From Limosilactobacillus equigenerosi DSM 18793 = JCM 14505 (GTDB taxonomy: Bacteria; Bacillota; Bacilli; Lactobacillales; Lactobacillaceae), in contig NZ_BBAS01000004.1 of NCBI RefSeq assembly GCF_001311375.1, positions 1 through 64,000 on the forward strand: DNA of 64,000 nt, given 5' to 3'. Positions 30,277 through 41,363 of the stretch are shown piece by piece. Positions within the stretch are counted from its first letter, which is position 1, and the number at the start of each line of letters is the position of its first letter. Both the position numbers and the translations under genes were made by a program. The notes below the pieces were generated by a model. The model did no database searches, had not been told where the DNA came from, and saw only the letters and a program-made list of their open reading frames with translations.

Positions 30277-31779
30277 ATGAAAAAGGTTTGGAAATCAGTG
30301 TTAATGTTAATCGCGACGTTAACATTAAGTTTTCCATCGGTCATGCCAACGGTACAGGCGGCCACGGATGATAGTAATGCAACATCAAGTTCTGCTAGCT
30401 CAAATAAGTTAGCGGAAATTAAAGCGCAAGGTAAATTAGTAGTGGGGACGTCAGCTGACTATCCACCAATGGAATTTGTGGTTAAGAAAAACGGCAAGGA
30501 CAAAATCGTGGGGGCTGACATTATGGTGGCCAAAAAAATTGCCGATGATTTAGGTGTGAAATTAGTAGTTAAGGATATGAGCTTTGACTCCTTGTTAGTG
30601 GCGTTGGAAACAGGGAAAGTTGATATGGTTTTAGCGGGGATGAACGCCAGCCCAGAACGGAAGAAGAGCGTTGACTTCTCGCATACTTACTACCACGGTG
30701 GGAACGTGTTCTTGATCAATAAGAGTGATGCGAAGAAGATTAAGTCCGGTAAAGACTTAGCACATGCTAAGATTGGGGCACAAACGGGTTCTTTGCAATA
30801 CCAAATGGTGAAAAAGAACATGAAGCAAGCTACCATGAAGCCACTTGATAACATTAACAACTTAGTGTTAGCGTTAAAGACGCATAAAACACAAGGGATT
30901 ATGTTAGATAGCTTGATTGCGAAGGCATTTGTGGCCAATGATTCAGACTTGAAGATGGTTAAAGATATTGATATGCCGGATAACAAGTCCGTTGGGGTTG
31001 CCGTCGCAATGCCGAAGAACAATCCCGATTTAGTAGCTGCGGTGAACCAAACGGTGGATGAAATTAATGCCAAGGATTTGATGAACAAAGAATACTTGCC
31101 GGCTGCTGGGAAGCAAATGGAAAAAGTCAATGTTAAGAAGACGATGTGGGATTACAAGAGTTTCTTCTTAAAAGGGGTCGGTTACACCTTAGTAATCGCG
31201 GCGACATCTGTTTTCTTTGGGTTCATTCTCGGGATTTTACTTTCCTTAATGCGGTTATCTAAGGTCAAAGTCTTGCATGCCATTGCCGTTGTTTACATTG
31301 AATTTATTCGGGGCACGCCTTTGATGGTTCAAATCATGTTTATTTACTTCGGGATTGGTTCCTTGATTTCATCCTTACCAGCTATGTTAGCAGGGATTAT
31401 CGCCATTTCATTAAACTCAGGGGCCTACGTGGCCGAAATTATGCGGTCCGGGATTCAATCAATTCACTACGGTCAAACGGAAGCCGCGCGGTCATTAGGG
31501 ATGAGTCAAAAGATGACCTTCCAATACGTGGTCTTGCCACAAGCCATTAAGAATATTTGGCCAGCCTTAGGGAACGAATTTATTACGTTAGTTAAGGATA
31601 GTTCATTAGTTTCCACGATTGGGGTAGCTGAATTGATGTATCAAACCCAATTAGTTCAATCAACGACGTACAAAGGGGTGGCGCCGTTAGCGGTGACGAT
31701 GTGTATCTACTTCGTCTTAACGTTTACCCTCTCTAAGATTTTAAGTTATTACGAAGGGAAGATGAGTCATCATGGATAA
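30277..31779 (+). CDS. glnP: Fused substrate-binding/permease protein of a glutamine-type ABC importer
   Basis: 500 residues. Signal-like hydrophobic N-terminus (LMLIATLTLSFPSVMPTVQA), a family-3 solute-binding domain (about 45-275; LVVGTSADYPPMEFV, DMVLAGMNASPERKKSVDFS), then a permease domain with five or so membrane segments and the EAA loop EAARSLGMSQKMTFQYVVLPQA. GlnP-like fused architecture is typical of lactic acid bacteria and imports glutamine and/or glutamate. Start ATG 30277 after AGAAAGGG. Overlaps glnQ by 8 bases. Confidence 0.9.
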   Translation: MKKVWKSVLMLIATLTLSFPSVMPTVQAATDDSNATSSSASSNKLAEIKAQGKLVVGTSADYPPMEFVVKKNGKDKIVGADIMVAKKIADDLGVKLVVKDMSFDSLLVALETGKVDMVLAGMNASPERKKSVDFSHTYYHGGNVFLINKSDAKKIKSGKDLAHAKIGAQTGSLQYQMVKKNMKQATMKPLDNINNLVLALKTHKTQGIMLDSLIAKAFVANDSDLKMVKDIDMPDNKSVGVAVAMPKNNPDLVAAVNQTVDEINAKDLMNKEYLPAAGKQMEKVNVKKTMWDYKSFFLKGVGYTLVIAATSVFFGFILGILLSLMRLSKVKVLHAIAVVYIEFIRGTPLMVQIMFIYFGIGSLISSLPAMLAGIIAISLNSGAYVAEIMRSGIQSIHYGQTEAARSLGMSQKMTFQYVVLPQAIKNIWPALGNEFITLVKDSSLVSTIGVAELMYQTQLVQSTTYKGVAPLAVTMCIYFVLTFTLSKILSYYEGKMSHHG

Positions 31780-32510
31780 AATGTTAGAAATTAAGCATCT
31801 CCAAAAAAAGTTATGGGGATCATCAAGTTTTAAAAGATATTTCCGCTGAAATTGATAATGGCCAAGTGATTTGTGTGATTGGCCCATCAGGTTCGGGGAA
31901 GAGTACTTTCTTACGGTGCTTAAACTTATTAGAAACACCCACGGCCGGGACGGTGACTTTTGAAGGTCAAGAATTAACGGGATTAAACGAAAAAGACCTT
32001 GATGATTTACGGGAAAAGATGGGGATGGTGTTTCAAAACTTTAACCTCTTCCCGAACATGACGGTCTTAAACAACATTACCTTAGCACCAATTAAGGTGA
32101 AGGGAATTGATCAAGCGGCGGCGGAAAAGACGGCATTAGAATTATTAACGAAGGTTGGGTTAGCGGATAAAGCGGATGCCTATCCAACCAGTCTTTCCGG
32201 GGGGCAACAACAACGGGTGGCGATTGCGCGGGCCTTAGCGATGAACCCAGATGTGATGCTCTTTGACGAACCAACCAGTGCGCTTGACCCAGAAATGGTT
32301 GGGGAAGTGCTAGAAGTTATGAAGGATTTAGCTCAAGATGGGATGACGATGGTCGTCGTGACCCACGAAATGGGCTTTGCCAAGGAAGTGGCGGATCAAG
32401 TTTGGTTTATGGATCAAGGGTACATTCAAGAACAAGGGACGCCTGAGGAATTCTTTGATCACCCAACTAGTGATCGGGCTAAGCAATTCTTGAAGAAGAT
32501 TTTAAAATAG
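31772..32510 (+). CDS. glnQ: Amino-acid ABC transporter ATPase
   Basis: About 245 residues. Walker [10 protein letters not shown], signature LSGGQQQR, Walker [15 protein letters not shown]. An extra A in a run of seven near 31810 breaks the frame after HLQK; the repaired N-terminus reads [19 protein letters not shown], as expected. Partner of the fused binding/permease protein just upstream. The TAG stop is directly followed by repeat element B. Confidence 0.92.
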
Positions 32511-32633
32511 GTCGCGAACCACGCATTAAGGGAGCCGTGGCCTAACGTAGACAAGTCGTTGGCACTAGCAAAGCTAGGACCGGCGACTTTGTCATAGTTA
32601 GGCACTGGGCTTCCGCGTGGTGAGCGTAGTTAC
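32511..32633 (+). repeat. Element B, copy 1 (structured intergenic repeat)
   Basis: Begins GTCGCGAACCACG right after the TAG of glnQ and ends GCGTGGTGAGCGTAGTTAC. Inner pairs: CCACG/CGTGG, CCTAAC/GTTAGG, AAGTCG/CGACTT, CTAGC/GCTAG. Long branched hairpin; no gene. The 32511-32874 gap is filled by copies 1 and 2 and the promoter region of the nitroreductase. Confidence 0.7.
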
Positions 32634-32640
32634 AAAATAG

Positions 32641-32750
32641 GTCGTGAGGCGGACGATAAAACCGCCGTATCATAACGTTGAAACTGGCATTGCCAGGTTC
32701 GGCGACATTTTGAGTTAGGCCCTAAGGCGCTGCTGAGCGAACGTAGTTAC
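32641..32750 (+). repeat. Element B, copy 2
   Basis: GTCGTGAGGCGGACGATAAA to ACGTAGTTAC; the first 60 bases match copy 3 (49699-49817) closely. Preceded by AAAATAG, the same bases that precede copy 1. Confidence 0.75.
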
Positions 32751-32874
32751 TAAGCTGCCGGCGAAAATTATGATTACTTACTAGATACTTTAATCTTGAA
32801 GTTAATTCACATAATTTAATGGTTTTTAAGTCGTATTGTATAATAAAAACAATTAATCTTTGGAGGCACTAATC

Positions 32875-33633
32875 ATGAATGAAACAATCCAAACGCAACT
32901 CAACCACCGGAGTATTCGCGCATTTAAGGACCAAGCTTTAACGCCTGAACAATTAAACACGTTGTATGACGTGGCCCGGCACACGTCAACCAGTATGTTC
33001 TTACAACAAATGACAATCTTGCATTTGACCGACCCAGTTAAGCGAGCTGCCGTGCGAGAAATTGGGGGCCAACCATATATTGGTGCCAATGGTGATTTAT
33101 TAATTTTTGTAGCGGACTTGCATCGTAATCAATTAATTCGACACCGGGCCGGCAATGATGATGGTCGGTTACATACGTTAGATGTTTTCCTACAAGCTTA
33201 CGAAGACGCAACGTTGGCCGTCCAAAACGTCCTCACTGCCACTGAAAGTATGGGGTTAGGTGGGGTGATTTTAGGATCAATTAATGATGATCCCAAAGCC
33301 TTAATCAAAGCGCTTAATTTACCACCAATGACGTTTCCAGTGTTAGGCCTTCAAATTGGGGTGCCAGATCAAAGCCCGCAATTGAAGCCGCGGTTACCAA
33401 AGGAATGGATGGCCTTTGAAAATGATTATCCAACTGACCTGGATTGGGATGTGATGGCTAGTTATGATCAAGTCGTGAATACGTATTACGATTTACGGAA
33501 TGCGAACCAACGAATTGACACTTTTACGGATCAAATTAATGGCGCCAAAATTGCTACTCAGCCGTTATTACGCGATGAAATTATTGAGGTGTTGCATGCC
33601 CAGGGCTTGGCGCTGGATTTAGAGTTACAGTAA
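32875..33633 (+). CDS. NfsA/FRP-type NADPH-dependent flavin nitroreductase
   Basis: 252-residue FMN-dependent oxidoreductase of the nitroreductase superfamily. N-terminal LNHRSIRAFKDQALTPEQL (FMN-phosphate Arg region), SMFLQQMTI, and the GLGGVILGSI loop near 130 are typical of the NfsA/FRP group. Start ATG 32875 with GGAGG 8 bases upstream. Physiological substrate unknown; single-gene unit. Confidence 0.82.
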   Translation: MNETIQTQLNHRSIRAFKDQALTPEQLNTLYDVARHTSTSMFLQQMTILHLTDPVKRAAVREIGGQPYIGANGDLLIFVADLHRNQLIRHRAGNDDGRLHTLDVFLQAYEDATLAVQNVLTATESMGLGGVILGSINDDPKALIKALNLPPMTFPVLGLQIGVPDQSPQLKPRLPKEWMAFENDYPTDLDWDVMASYDQVVNTYYDLRNANQRIDTFTDQINGAKIATQPLLRDEIIEVLHAQGLALDLELQ

Positions 33634-33673
33634 TTTAGAATCAAATAAAATTGTTATTTTTAACTTTTAGTGA

Positions 33674-33702
33674 TTGACAAACTGGTGCAATCCCGTTATC
33701 AT
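33674..33702 (+). promoter_or_regulatory. pyr operon promoter
   Basis: TTGACA (33674-33679), 17-base spacer, TATCAT (33697-33702). Confidence 0.82.
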
Positions 33703-33716
33703 AGCTAACAATAAAA

Positions 33717-33885
33717 TTCCCTTTAAATTAGTCCCGTGAGGCTAGTAAGGAATGTCAGTCGAATACATAGGTGAAGTGGATCATAATATCATCCCCCATT
33801 GAATGGGACTGGTGGATTTAGATTCGCCCATCTTTTTGGCAGTCATCTTGCTTACGTGGACATGTAAGGGAGATGGCTTTTTTGT
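33717..33885 (+). promoter_or_regulatory. PyrR-dependent attenuator (pyr leader)
   Basis: The PyrR-binding hairpin is at 33717-33752: TTCC ends pair with GGAA and the loop side has AGTCCCGTGAGGCT, matching the PyrR consensus ARUCCNGNGAGGYU. A terminator follows at about 33844-33885: CATCTTGCTTAC and GTAAGGGAGATG arms then TTTTTT. With UMP-bound PyrR, termination should dominate. Only one attenuator and no pyrR gene are seen in the window. Confidence 0.88.
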
Positions 33886-33912
33886 TGTGTCAATTAAGAA
33901 GGATCTTTCACC

Positions 33913-34865
33913 ATGTCGAATGATTTATTGCGGTTAACTCAGTTTGTGAGTGTGGAACAGTTAGATGCTCATGCGGTGATGCAACTAATTCACCGTGCTC
34001 AAGCATTTAAAGCGGGGAGCCCGGCTCCAGAGTTAACGCAACCAGTTTATTGCACCAATTTATTTTTCGAAAATTCAACCCGGACGCACACCAGTTTTGA
34101 AATGGCGGAACGTAAATTAGGCTAACGGTGATTCCGTTTGATGTTCAACATTCATCAGTTAATAAAGGCGAAACTCTGTATGATACCGAATTAACCTTAG
34201 CCGCTTTAGGAATTGATTTAAGCATTATTCGGCATTCCCAAAATGACTATTATGACGAATTAATTCATTTGCAACCGCATCAAACCTTACAAATGGGGAT
34301 TATTAATGCTGGTGATGGTAGTGGGCAACATCCTTCCCAAAGCTTATTGGATATGATGACGATTTACGAACAATTTGGCACCTTTACCGGCTTAAAAGTT
34401 CTAATTGTTGGTGATTTAACGAATTCACGGGTGGCCCGCTCCAATATGGAATTGTTGACGAAATTAGGGGCACAGGTTTACTTTGCCGGGCCGCAAACGT
34501 GGTATGACGAAGCAGAATTTAGCCAATATGGTCAATATGTAGCCATCGATGAGGTAATTGATCAAATTGATGTCTTGATGCTTTTACGGGTCCAACATGA
34601 ACGCCATCAACCTGGGGCGCAAAGTTCGTTTGATGCTAGTCAATATCACGCGCAATATGGGTTAAACCAAGCGCGGTATGACCGTTTGAAAGAACAAGCG
34701 ATTGTGATGCATCCAGGTCCCATTAACCGGGGCGTGGAATGGGCCGACGAATTAGTGGAAACACCAAAATCACGATATACCATCCAAATGGAAAATGGGG
34801 TTTATATGCGGATGGCGATGCTGGAAGCGGTGATGCGCGGGCGGCAACTAGGAGGATTATCATAA
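33913..34865 (+). CDS. pyrB: Aspartate carbamoyltransferase, catalytic subunit
   Basis: Condenses carbamoyl phosphate and aspartate, second step of UMP synthesis. [20 protein letters not shown] (carbamoyl-phosphate motif STRT) near residue 55, LLRVQHER near 220 and [10 protein letters not shown] near 260. A missing T near 34123 (GGCTAACG for GGCTTAACG) breaks the frame right after the STRT motif. Corrected length about 317 residues. First gene of the pyr operon; stop overlaps the pyrC start in TAATG. Confidence 0.95.
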
Positions 34866-36145
34866 TGGCAATGTTATTACGCGGGGGGCAAGTTTATTAC
34901 CAAGGCCAATTACAAACGGCTGACGTATTAATTAAGGATGGCGTAATTCAAGCAGTTGCGCCACAGTTAATGGTTGATTCAGACACTGTGCAAGTTATTG
35001 ATGTCACCGGGAAATTGGTCACTCCCGGGCTAGTTGATGTTCACGTTCATTATCGGGAACCCGGGCAGACGGCTAAAGAAACGATTCAAACTGGCTCACT
35101 GGCAGCTGCGCATGGTGGTTTTACTACGGTGGTCACGATGGCCAATGTTGATCCAGTTCCCGACACCCCGGAGCAATTTGCCAAGCAAGTGGCCTTAAAT
35201 CAAACCAAAGGGCTGGTGCATATTTATCAAAATAGTCCAGTGACGAAAGATTTAACGAGTGATCAAATTGTCGACATGGTGGCAATGAAAAAGTTAGGAG
35301 CCGTTGGCTTTAGTAATGATGGTCACGGAATTCAAAATGCCAAAACCATGTATGATGCAATGCAGCAAGCAGCACAAGTCGGGCTTCCAATTGCCGCCCA
35401 TGTCCAAGATGATGCTTTATACGACCATGGGGTTATGAATGCGGGACCAGTAGCACAACGGTTAGGCTTGCCCGGAATTTTGGGTGTTAGTGAATCATCA
35501 CAAGTGGCCCGGGATTTAGATTTAGCGGCGGCGACCGGGGTTCATTATCATGTCTGCCATGTTTCCACCAAGGCAAGTGTGGACTTAATTCGTGACGCTA
35601 AGGCGCGTGGGGTTAAGGTGACCGCCGAGGTGGCGCCACATCATTTACTGTTCAGTGATGATGATATTTTAACGGATAATAGTAATTTCAAAATGAATCC
35701 ACCATTACGGAGCGAAAGTGATCGCCAAGCGTTAATTCAAGGGTTGTTAGATGGCACGATTGATTTGATTGCCACTGATCATGCCCCACATACGGATGAC
35801 GATAAAGCGGGTGGAATGTGTCATGCCGCCTTTGGGATTACGGGGAGTGAAACGGCCTTTGCCAGTCTTTATACCGCGTTTGTTCGCCTGGGAATCTTTA
35901 CGTTACCACAATTATTACATTGGTTAACGTTGGCGCCTGCGACGGCCTTTAATTTACCAGCGGGTGACTTGCAAGTTGGCAAGCCAGCGGATGTGAGTGT
36001 CTTTGATCTTGAGCAACAATTTGTTTATCAAGCGACTGATTACTTATCAAAGGGGCACAATACCCCATTAACAGGCCAACCAATGTATGGGCAAACGCTT
36101 CTAACACTGGTGGACGGTCAATTAGTTTACCAACAGGAGGATTAA
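34865..36145 (+). CDS. pyrC: Dihydroorotase
   Basis: 426-residue zinc amidohydrolase (type I). Metal ligands in DVHVHYREPG; HVCHVSTKAS and ATDHAPHT follow in the expected order. Frame intact, coupled to pyrB by a one-base overlap, with pyrAa beginning two bases after its stop. Confidence 0.95.
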   Translation: MAMLLRGGQVYYQGQLQTADVLIKDGVIQAVAPQLMVDSDTVQVIDVTGKLVTPGLVDVHVHYREPGQTAKETIQTGSLAAAHGGFTTVVTMANVDPVPDTPEQFAKQVALNQTKGLVHIYQNSPVTKDLTSDQIVDMVAMKKLGAVGFSNDGHGIQNAKTMYDAMQQAAQVGLPIAAHVQDDALYDHGVMNAGPVAQRLGLPGILGVSESSQVARDLDLAAATGVHYHVCHVSTKASVDLIRDAKARGVKVTAEVAPHHLLFSDDDILTDNSNFKMNPPLRSESDRQALIQGLLDGTIDLIATDHAPHTDDDKAGGMCHAAFGITGSETAFASLYTAFVRLGIFTLPQLLHWLTLAPATAFNLPAGDLQVGKPADVSVFDLEQQFVYQATDYLSKGHNTPLTGQPMYGQTLLTLVDGQLVYQQED

Positions 36146-36146
36146 G

Positions 36147-37241
36147 ATGGAACGCTATTTAGTCTTAGAAGATGGCACCGTGTTGCCAGGAGAAGCTTTT
36201 GGCGCGGCCGTGGAAAGCTACGGCGAAGTCGTCTTTACCACGGGAATGATGGGTTATCAAGAAGCGATTACGGATCAATCATTTGCCAATCAGATCTTGG
36301 TGTTCACCAATCCATTAATTGGTAACTATGGGGTGAATTTTGATGATAATGAATCCTTAGCGCCCCAATGCCAAGGGGTGATTTGCCAAGAAGTGGCCCA
36401 AGTTCCAAGCAATTGGCGGATGAGTACAACTTTACCGGAATTTTTATCTCAACATCAAATTCCGGGGTTAGCCGGAATTGATACGCGCGCCTTAACGCGA
36501 AAGTTACGTGAACACGGGACGCTGCGGGGAGCTTTAATTGATGACGCTACACAAATTGACGCCGTTATGCAAAAGTTACAAACAACGAACTTAACGGCTA
36601 ATTCGGTAGCGCAAGTGTCGACGAAAACTGCTTATCCGAATCCAGGGACCGGTCGGAATGTCGTGGTGATTGATTACGGGGCAAAGCATAGTATTTTACG
36701 GGAATTGGCACGCCGGCATTGTAACACGATTGTCTTACCCTGGACGGCGACCGCCACGGAAGTGATGCAACTACACCCGGATGGCGTCTTATTGTCAAAT
36801 GGCCCGGGTGATCCGGCCGAAATGCACGCTGCCGTTGCGACGGTGCAAGCCTTGCAAACGCAAGTGCCAGTCTTTGGGATTTGTTTAGGCCACCAAATCT
36901 TAGCGCAAGCCAATGGCGCTAAAACATTTAAATTAAAGTTTGGCCATCGCGGCTTTAATCACCCAGTGCGGGAGTTAGCAACTAACCGGGTGATGATGAC
37001 ATCGCAAAATCATGGGTACGCCGTTGATCGGCAATCGATTGATCCGCAAAAGCTAGCTGTGACATATGAAGAAATTAATGATCAAACGGTCGAAGGGATT
37101 CGAAGTCAACAATATCCGGCCTTTTCGGTGCAATTCCATCCCGATGCTGCACCGGGACCACTCGATGCGGTCACGATTTTTGATGATTTTATGGCGTTAA
37201 TGGATCGCTTCAAGGAGGAACAACATGCCAAAACGAACTGA
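36147..37241 (+). CDS. pyrAa: Carbamoyl-phosphate synthase small subunit, pyrimidine type
   Basis: 364 residues. Full set of catalytic motifs: GICLGHQ with the nucleophilic Cys near 240 and [13 protein letters not shown] with the catalytic His near 325. Supplies ammonia from glutamine to PyrAb. This intact copy contrasts with the altered homologue at 21158. Overlaps pyrAb by 17 bases. Confidence 0.95.
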   Translation: MERYLVLEDGTVLPGEAFGAAVESYGEVVFTTGMMGYQEAITDQSFANQILVFTNPLIGNYGVNFDDNESLAPQCQGVICQEVAQVPSNWRMSTTLPEFLSQHQIPGLAGIDTRALTRKLREHGTLRGALIDDATQIDAVMQKLQTTNLTANSVAQVSTKTAYPNPGTGRNVVVIDYGAKHSILRELARRHCNTIVLPWTATATEVMQLHPDGVLLSNGPGDPAEMHAAVATVQALQTQVPVFGICLGHQILAQANGAKTFKLKFGHRGFNHPVRELATNRVMMTSQNHGYAVDRQSIDPQKLAVTYEEINDQTVEGIRSQQYPAFSVQFHPDAAPGPLDAVTIFDDFMALMDRFKEEQHAKTN

Positions 37242-40200
37242 TATTCATAAAATTATGGTGATTGGGTCGGGCCCCATTATTATTGGACAAGCCGCGGAAT
37301 TTGATTATTCGGGAACCCAATCCTGCATGGCATTACGCGAAGAAGGTTATGAAGTGGTGTTAGTGAATTCAAATCCAGCTACGATTATGACTTCTCACGA
37401 ATTTGCGGACCAAGTTTACATTGAACCGTTAACCGTGGATTCCTTAACCAATATCATGCGCCAGGAACGCCCAGATGCTTTATTACCCACGCTTGGAGGC
37501 CAAATCGGCTTGAATTTAGCGACAGAATTAGATGCGGCGGGGGTTTTAAAGGACTTAAATGTGCAATTGCTCGGGACGAGTTTAGACGCCATTGACCAAG
37601 CGGAAGACCGGGAACGGTTTAAAGCGTTAATGACGAGCCTAAATGAACCGGTGCCACCATCAACGACGGTCCAAACGGTAGCGCAAGCCGTTGCCTTTGC
37701 GGCCGAAATTGGCTACCCTGTGATTGTCCGCCCCGCCTTTACAATGGGGGGCACTGGGGGCGGGATGTGCCAAAACGAACACGAATTACGCCAAATTGCG
37801 GCGAATGGATTAGAGTTGTCACCGGTGACCCAATGTTTAATTGAAAAATCAATCGCTGGGTACAAAGAAATTGAATTTGAAGTGATGCGGGATGCGGCTG
37901 ATAACGCGATGGTGGTGTGTGCCATGGAAAACTTTGATCCAGTTGGGATTCATACTGGTGATTCCATTGTGGTGGCGCCAACGCAAACGTTAACGGATCG
38001 GGAATACCAAATGCTCCGCAATTGTGCCTTAAAGTTAATTCGGGCTTTGAAGATTGAAGGGGGATGTAATGTCCAATTAGCCCTCGATCCACGGAGTTAC
38101 CAATATTATGTCATTGAAGTTAATCCGCGGGTTTCACGTTCGTCAGCATTAGCCTCCAAAGCAACGGGATATCCGATTGCGAAATTAGCTGCCAAAATTG
38201 CGGTAGGCTTAACGTTAGATGAACTTAAAAATCCAGTGACGGAGCAAACTTGGGCGGAATTTGAACCAGCCTGGATTACGTGGTCGTTAAAATTCCACGA
38301 TGGCCGTTTGATAAATTTACCCACGCTGATCGGCAATTAGGGACGCAAATGAAGGCGACCGGGGAAGTGATGGCATTAGGGCGGAATTTAGCTGAAGCGT
38401 TGCAAAAGGCAGTGCAGTCACTTGAAATTGACGTTCCGGATTTATTAGCGGCCGATTTAAGTGCGGTGACGCCGGATGAATTACAGCAACAATTGCAACA
38501 CCCGCAAGATGACCGTTTATTTTACTTAATCGAAGCTTTCCGGCGGCAAATCCCAGTTGCTAAAATAGCCCAAATCACGAAGATTACCCCGTATTTCTTA
38601 GGGGTGCTGCAACAAATTGTGACCCTCGCAGCGCAATTGCCAACCCAAGTCAATGACCAAACCGCGTTGTTGACGGCTAAACGCTATGGGTTTAGTGATG
38701 CAATGATTAGTCGTGCTTGGCACCAAAGTGAGTTGGCAATTCGGCAGCAACGGCACCAACTTGGCCTGACGCCCGTTTATAAAATGGTCGATACGTGTGC
38801 GGCCGAATTTGCCTCGACAACACCATATTTTTACAGTACGTATGGTTTGGAAAATGAAAGTCAAGTGACCAAGCGGCCGAGTGTGATTGTCCTGGGCTCA
38901 GGACCGATTCGGATTGGCCAAGGGGTTGAATTTGATTATGCGACGGTCCACTCGGTCAAAGCACTCCAAAAAATGGGCTATGAAGCGATTGTTATTAATT
39001 CCAATCCGGAAACGGTTTCGACTGACTTTTCCGTGTCAGACAAACTGTACTTTGAGCTTAACGTTTGAAAAGGTCATGGATGTGATTGACCTTGAGCAAC
39101 CAGTTGGGGTAATTGTGCAATTTGGGGGACAGACCGCGATTAACTTAGCGGCTGCCCTTGCCCAAGCCGGGGTGAACATTCTCGGAACCACGGTGGCAGA
39201 TTTAGACCGCGCGGAAGATCGGGAATCCTTTGATGCCGTGATTAAGGAACTTGGCCTGAAACAACCGGTCGGCATGACGGCCTCAACGCCGGCGGAAGTG
39301 ATTGCCGATGCCAAGGCAATTGGATATCCTGTCTTGGTACGGCCATCCTACGTGCTCGGGGGCAAGGCAATGGAAATTGTCTACAATGAGGCGGAGTTAA
39401 AGGATTACTTAGCCCAAAATCCACCGGCCACAAATGGGCACCCGATTTTAGTTGACGAATACTTGGAAGGCCTAGAAGGGGAAGTCGACGCCATTTGTGA
39501 CGGTGACAATGTCTTAGTCCCGGGCATTATGCAACATATTGAATCTTCTGGGGTGCACTCGGGGGATTCCATGGCCGTCTATCCCCCACAAGAATTTAAC
39601 GCAGCGGTCAAGGCGGAAATTATCCGGATAACCAAATTATTAACGGTCCGCCTCAAGTGTGTCGGGATTATGAATATTCAATTTATTATTCGTCACGGTG
39701 ATGTTTACGTATTAGAAGTCAATCCGCGCGCAAGCCGAACGGTGCCATTTTTAAGTAAGATTACGGGGGTGAATATGGCGCAAGTCGCTACCCAAGTGAT
39801 CATGGGCCAAAGTTTACCAGCGCAAGGCTTTACTACAACCACCATTCCCGAAAGTCAATTGGTTCACGTTAAAGCGCCCGTCTTTTCCTTTAGTAAGCTG
39901 GCCGATGTTGATAGCTTGTTAGGACCGGAAATGAAATCAACTGGAGAAGTCATGGGCAGTGATGCTAGTTATGCCAAAGCGTTATATAAAGCGTTTGTGG
40001 CGGCGAAGATGACGCTGCCCGATCACGGGTCAATTTTATTGACGATTGAAGATCGAGACAAAGCCGCCGTCTTACCATTAGCGAAGCGGTTAAATCGGAT
40101 TGGGTATCGGTTATATGCGACGGCCGGCACCGCTGAATTTTTACAAGCCCATCAATTACCAGTCAGTGTGGTGGCCAAGATTAATGAAACCACAACGCAA

Positions 40201-40419
40201 CCAAATATTTTATCGGTTATTCATGATGAGCAAGTGGATGTGGTGGTGAATACGATGGGCCATGATGTCACCGCTAATTCCGATGGTTATGTGATTCGCC
40301 AAACCGCGATTATGGCCAACTTACCGGTCTTAACCTCGTTTAAGACGGTGGAAGCGATGGTCACGGCGTTAGAAAATCGATCATTTGTGACGTTAAGTTT
40401 AGCAAAGGAGTGTAATTAA
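37225..40419 (+). CDS. pyrAb: Carbamoyl-phosphate synthase large subunit, pyrimidine type
   Basis: About 1,065 residues after repair, normal length. Two ATP-grasp halves ([17 protein letters not shown] and [16 protein letters not shown]), both with an intact EVNPR metal/ATP motif, and a C-terminal MGS-like allosteric domain ([29 protein letters not shown]). Two breaks: near 38271 (GCCTGG for GCCCTGG) and near 39058, where GAGCTTAACG needs two more bases (expected FEPLTFE). Makes carbamoyl phosphate from glutamine, bicarbonate and ATP. Confidence 0.95.
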
Positions 40420-40421
40420 GC

Positions 40422-41363
40422 ATGGATAAGATGTTAGCAGTTGAATTACCAGGATTAACGTTAAAGAATCCGTTGATGCCAGCTAGTGGGACATTTGGCT
40501 TTGGGGATACGAAAACGGCGCAAAAATTTTCGCTCAATGAACTTGGGGCCCTAGTCTTAAAGACGACGACGCCCACGGCACGGGTCGGGAATCCGCAACC
40601 CCAAATCGCCCTAGTGCCAGCCGGGGTAATGAATTCGGTTGGTTTGACTAATCCGGGGGTAGCCGCGGTGGTTAATGATAAATTAGTTAAGTTGCGGCAC
40701 CAATATCCGGATTTACCAGTGATTGGGAGTGTTGGTGGCGCTAGCATTGCTGATTATGTGACGGTTGCTAAGCAATTAAGTGCGAGTCACCAAGTTCAAG
40801 CGTTGGAATTAAATATTTCCTGTCCCAATGTGCACGAAGGTGGGATGGCATTTGGGACGGATCCCGTGGTAGCCGCCGAGTTAACGCATGCAGTCAAACA
40901 AGTGGCCACGGTGCCGGTATATGTTAAGCTTAGCCCGAATGTGACGGATATTGTAGCTATTGCGCGGGCGGTCCAAGCCGCCGGGGCGGATGGCATTAGT
41001 ATGATTAATACGGTGTTCGGATTACATATTGACGTTAATACGAAGCAACCAGTGCTCGGCGCCGGGGCCGGGGGATATTCGGGAGCGGCGATTAAACCAA
41101 TTGCCGTGCGGATGGTTGATCAAGTTTCTCGGGCTGTAGATATTCCAATTATCGCGATGGGCGGCGTCGAAACCGTGGATGATGTGATTGAAATGTATTT
41201 AGCCGGGGCGGATGCCGTCCAAGTTGGTTCAGCGCACTTTAAAGATGCGTTAATTATTCCGCACCTCGCTGCCCAACTTCCCGCGCGGCTCCGCGAATTG
41301 GGTTACGACAGTATTGAAGATTTACGCCAACAAGTAAAGGCAGGCCGGGCAAATGCAAATTAA
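40422..41363 (+). CDS. pyrD: Dihydroorotate dehydrogenase, class 1 (1B-like)
   Basis: 313 residues, FMN-binding barrel. ASGTFGFG at the N-terminus, [15 protein letters not shown] near 130 with the catalytic base Cys of class 1B, and a C-terminal [26 protein letters not shown]. Class 1B enzymes usually partner with the PyrK electron-transfer subunit; no pyrK is present between the pyr genes here. Overlaps pyrF by 11 bases. Confidence 0.93.
   Translation: MDKMLAVELPGLTLKNPLMPASGTFGFGDTKTAQKFSLNELGALVLKTTTPTARVGNPQPQIALVPAGVMNSVGLTNPGVAAVVNDKLVKLRHQYPDLPVIGSVGGASIADYVTVAKQLSASHQVQALELNISCPNVHEGGMAFGTDPVVAAELTHAVKQVATVPVYVKLSPNVTDIVAIARAVQAAGADGISMINTVFGLHIDVNTKQPVLGAGAGGYSGAAIKPIAVRMVDQVSRAVDIPIIAMGGVETVDDVIEMYLAGADAVQVGSAHFKDALIIPHLAAQLPARLRELGYDSIEDLRQQVKAGRANAN

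Noticed and set aside
31800-31815. Programmed frameshift at A7 runs (glnQ, trmB, fructokinase, DUF4097)
   Set aside because: The same kind of break affects many unrelated genes, in both directions and also at C/G runs, with no slippery-site plus stem pattern; sequence error is simpler.
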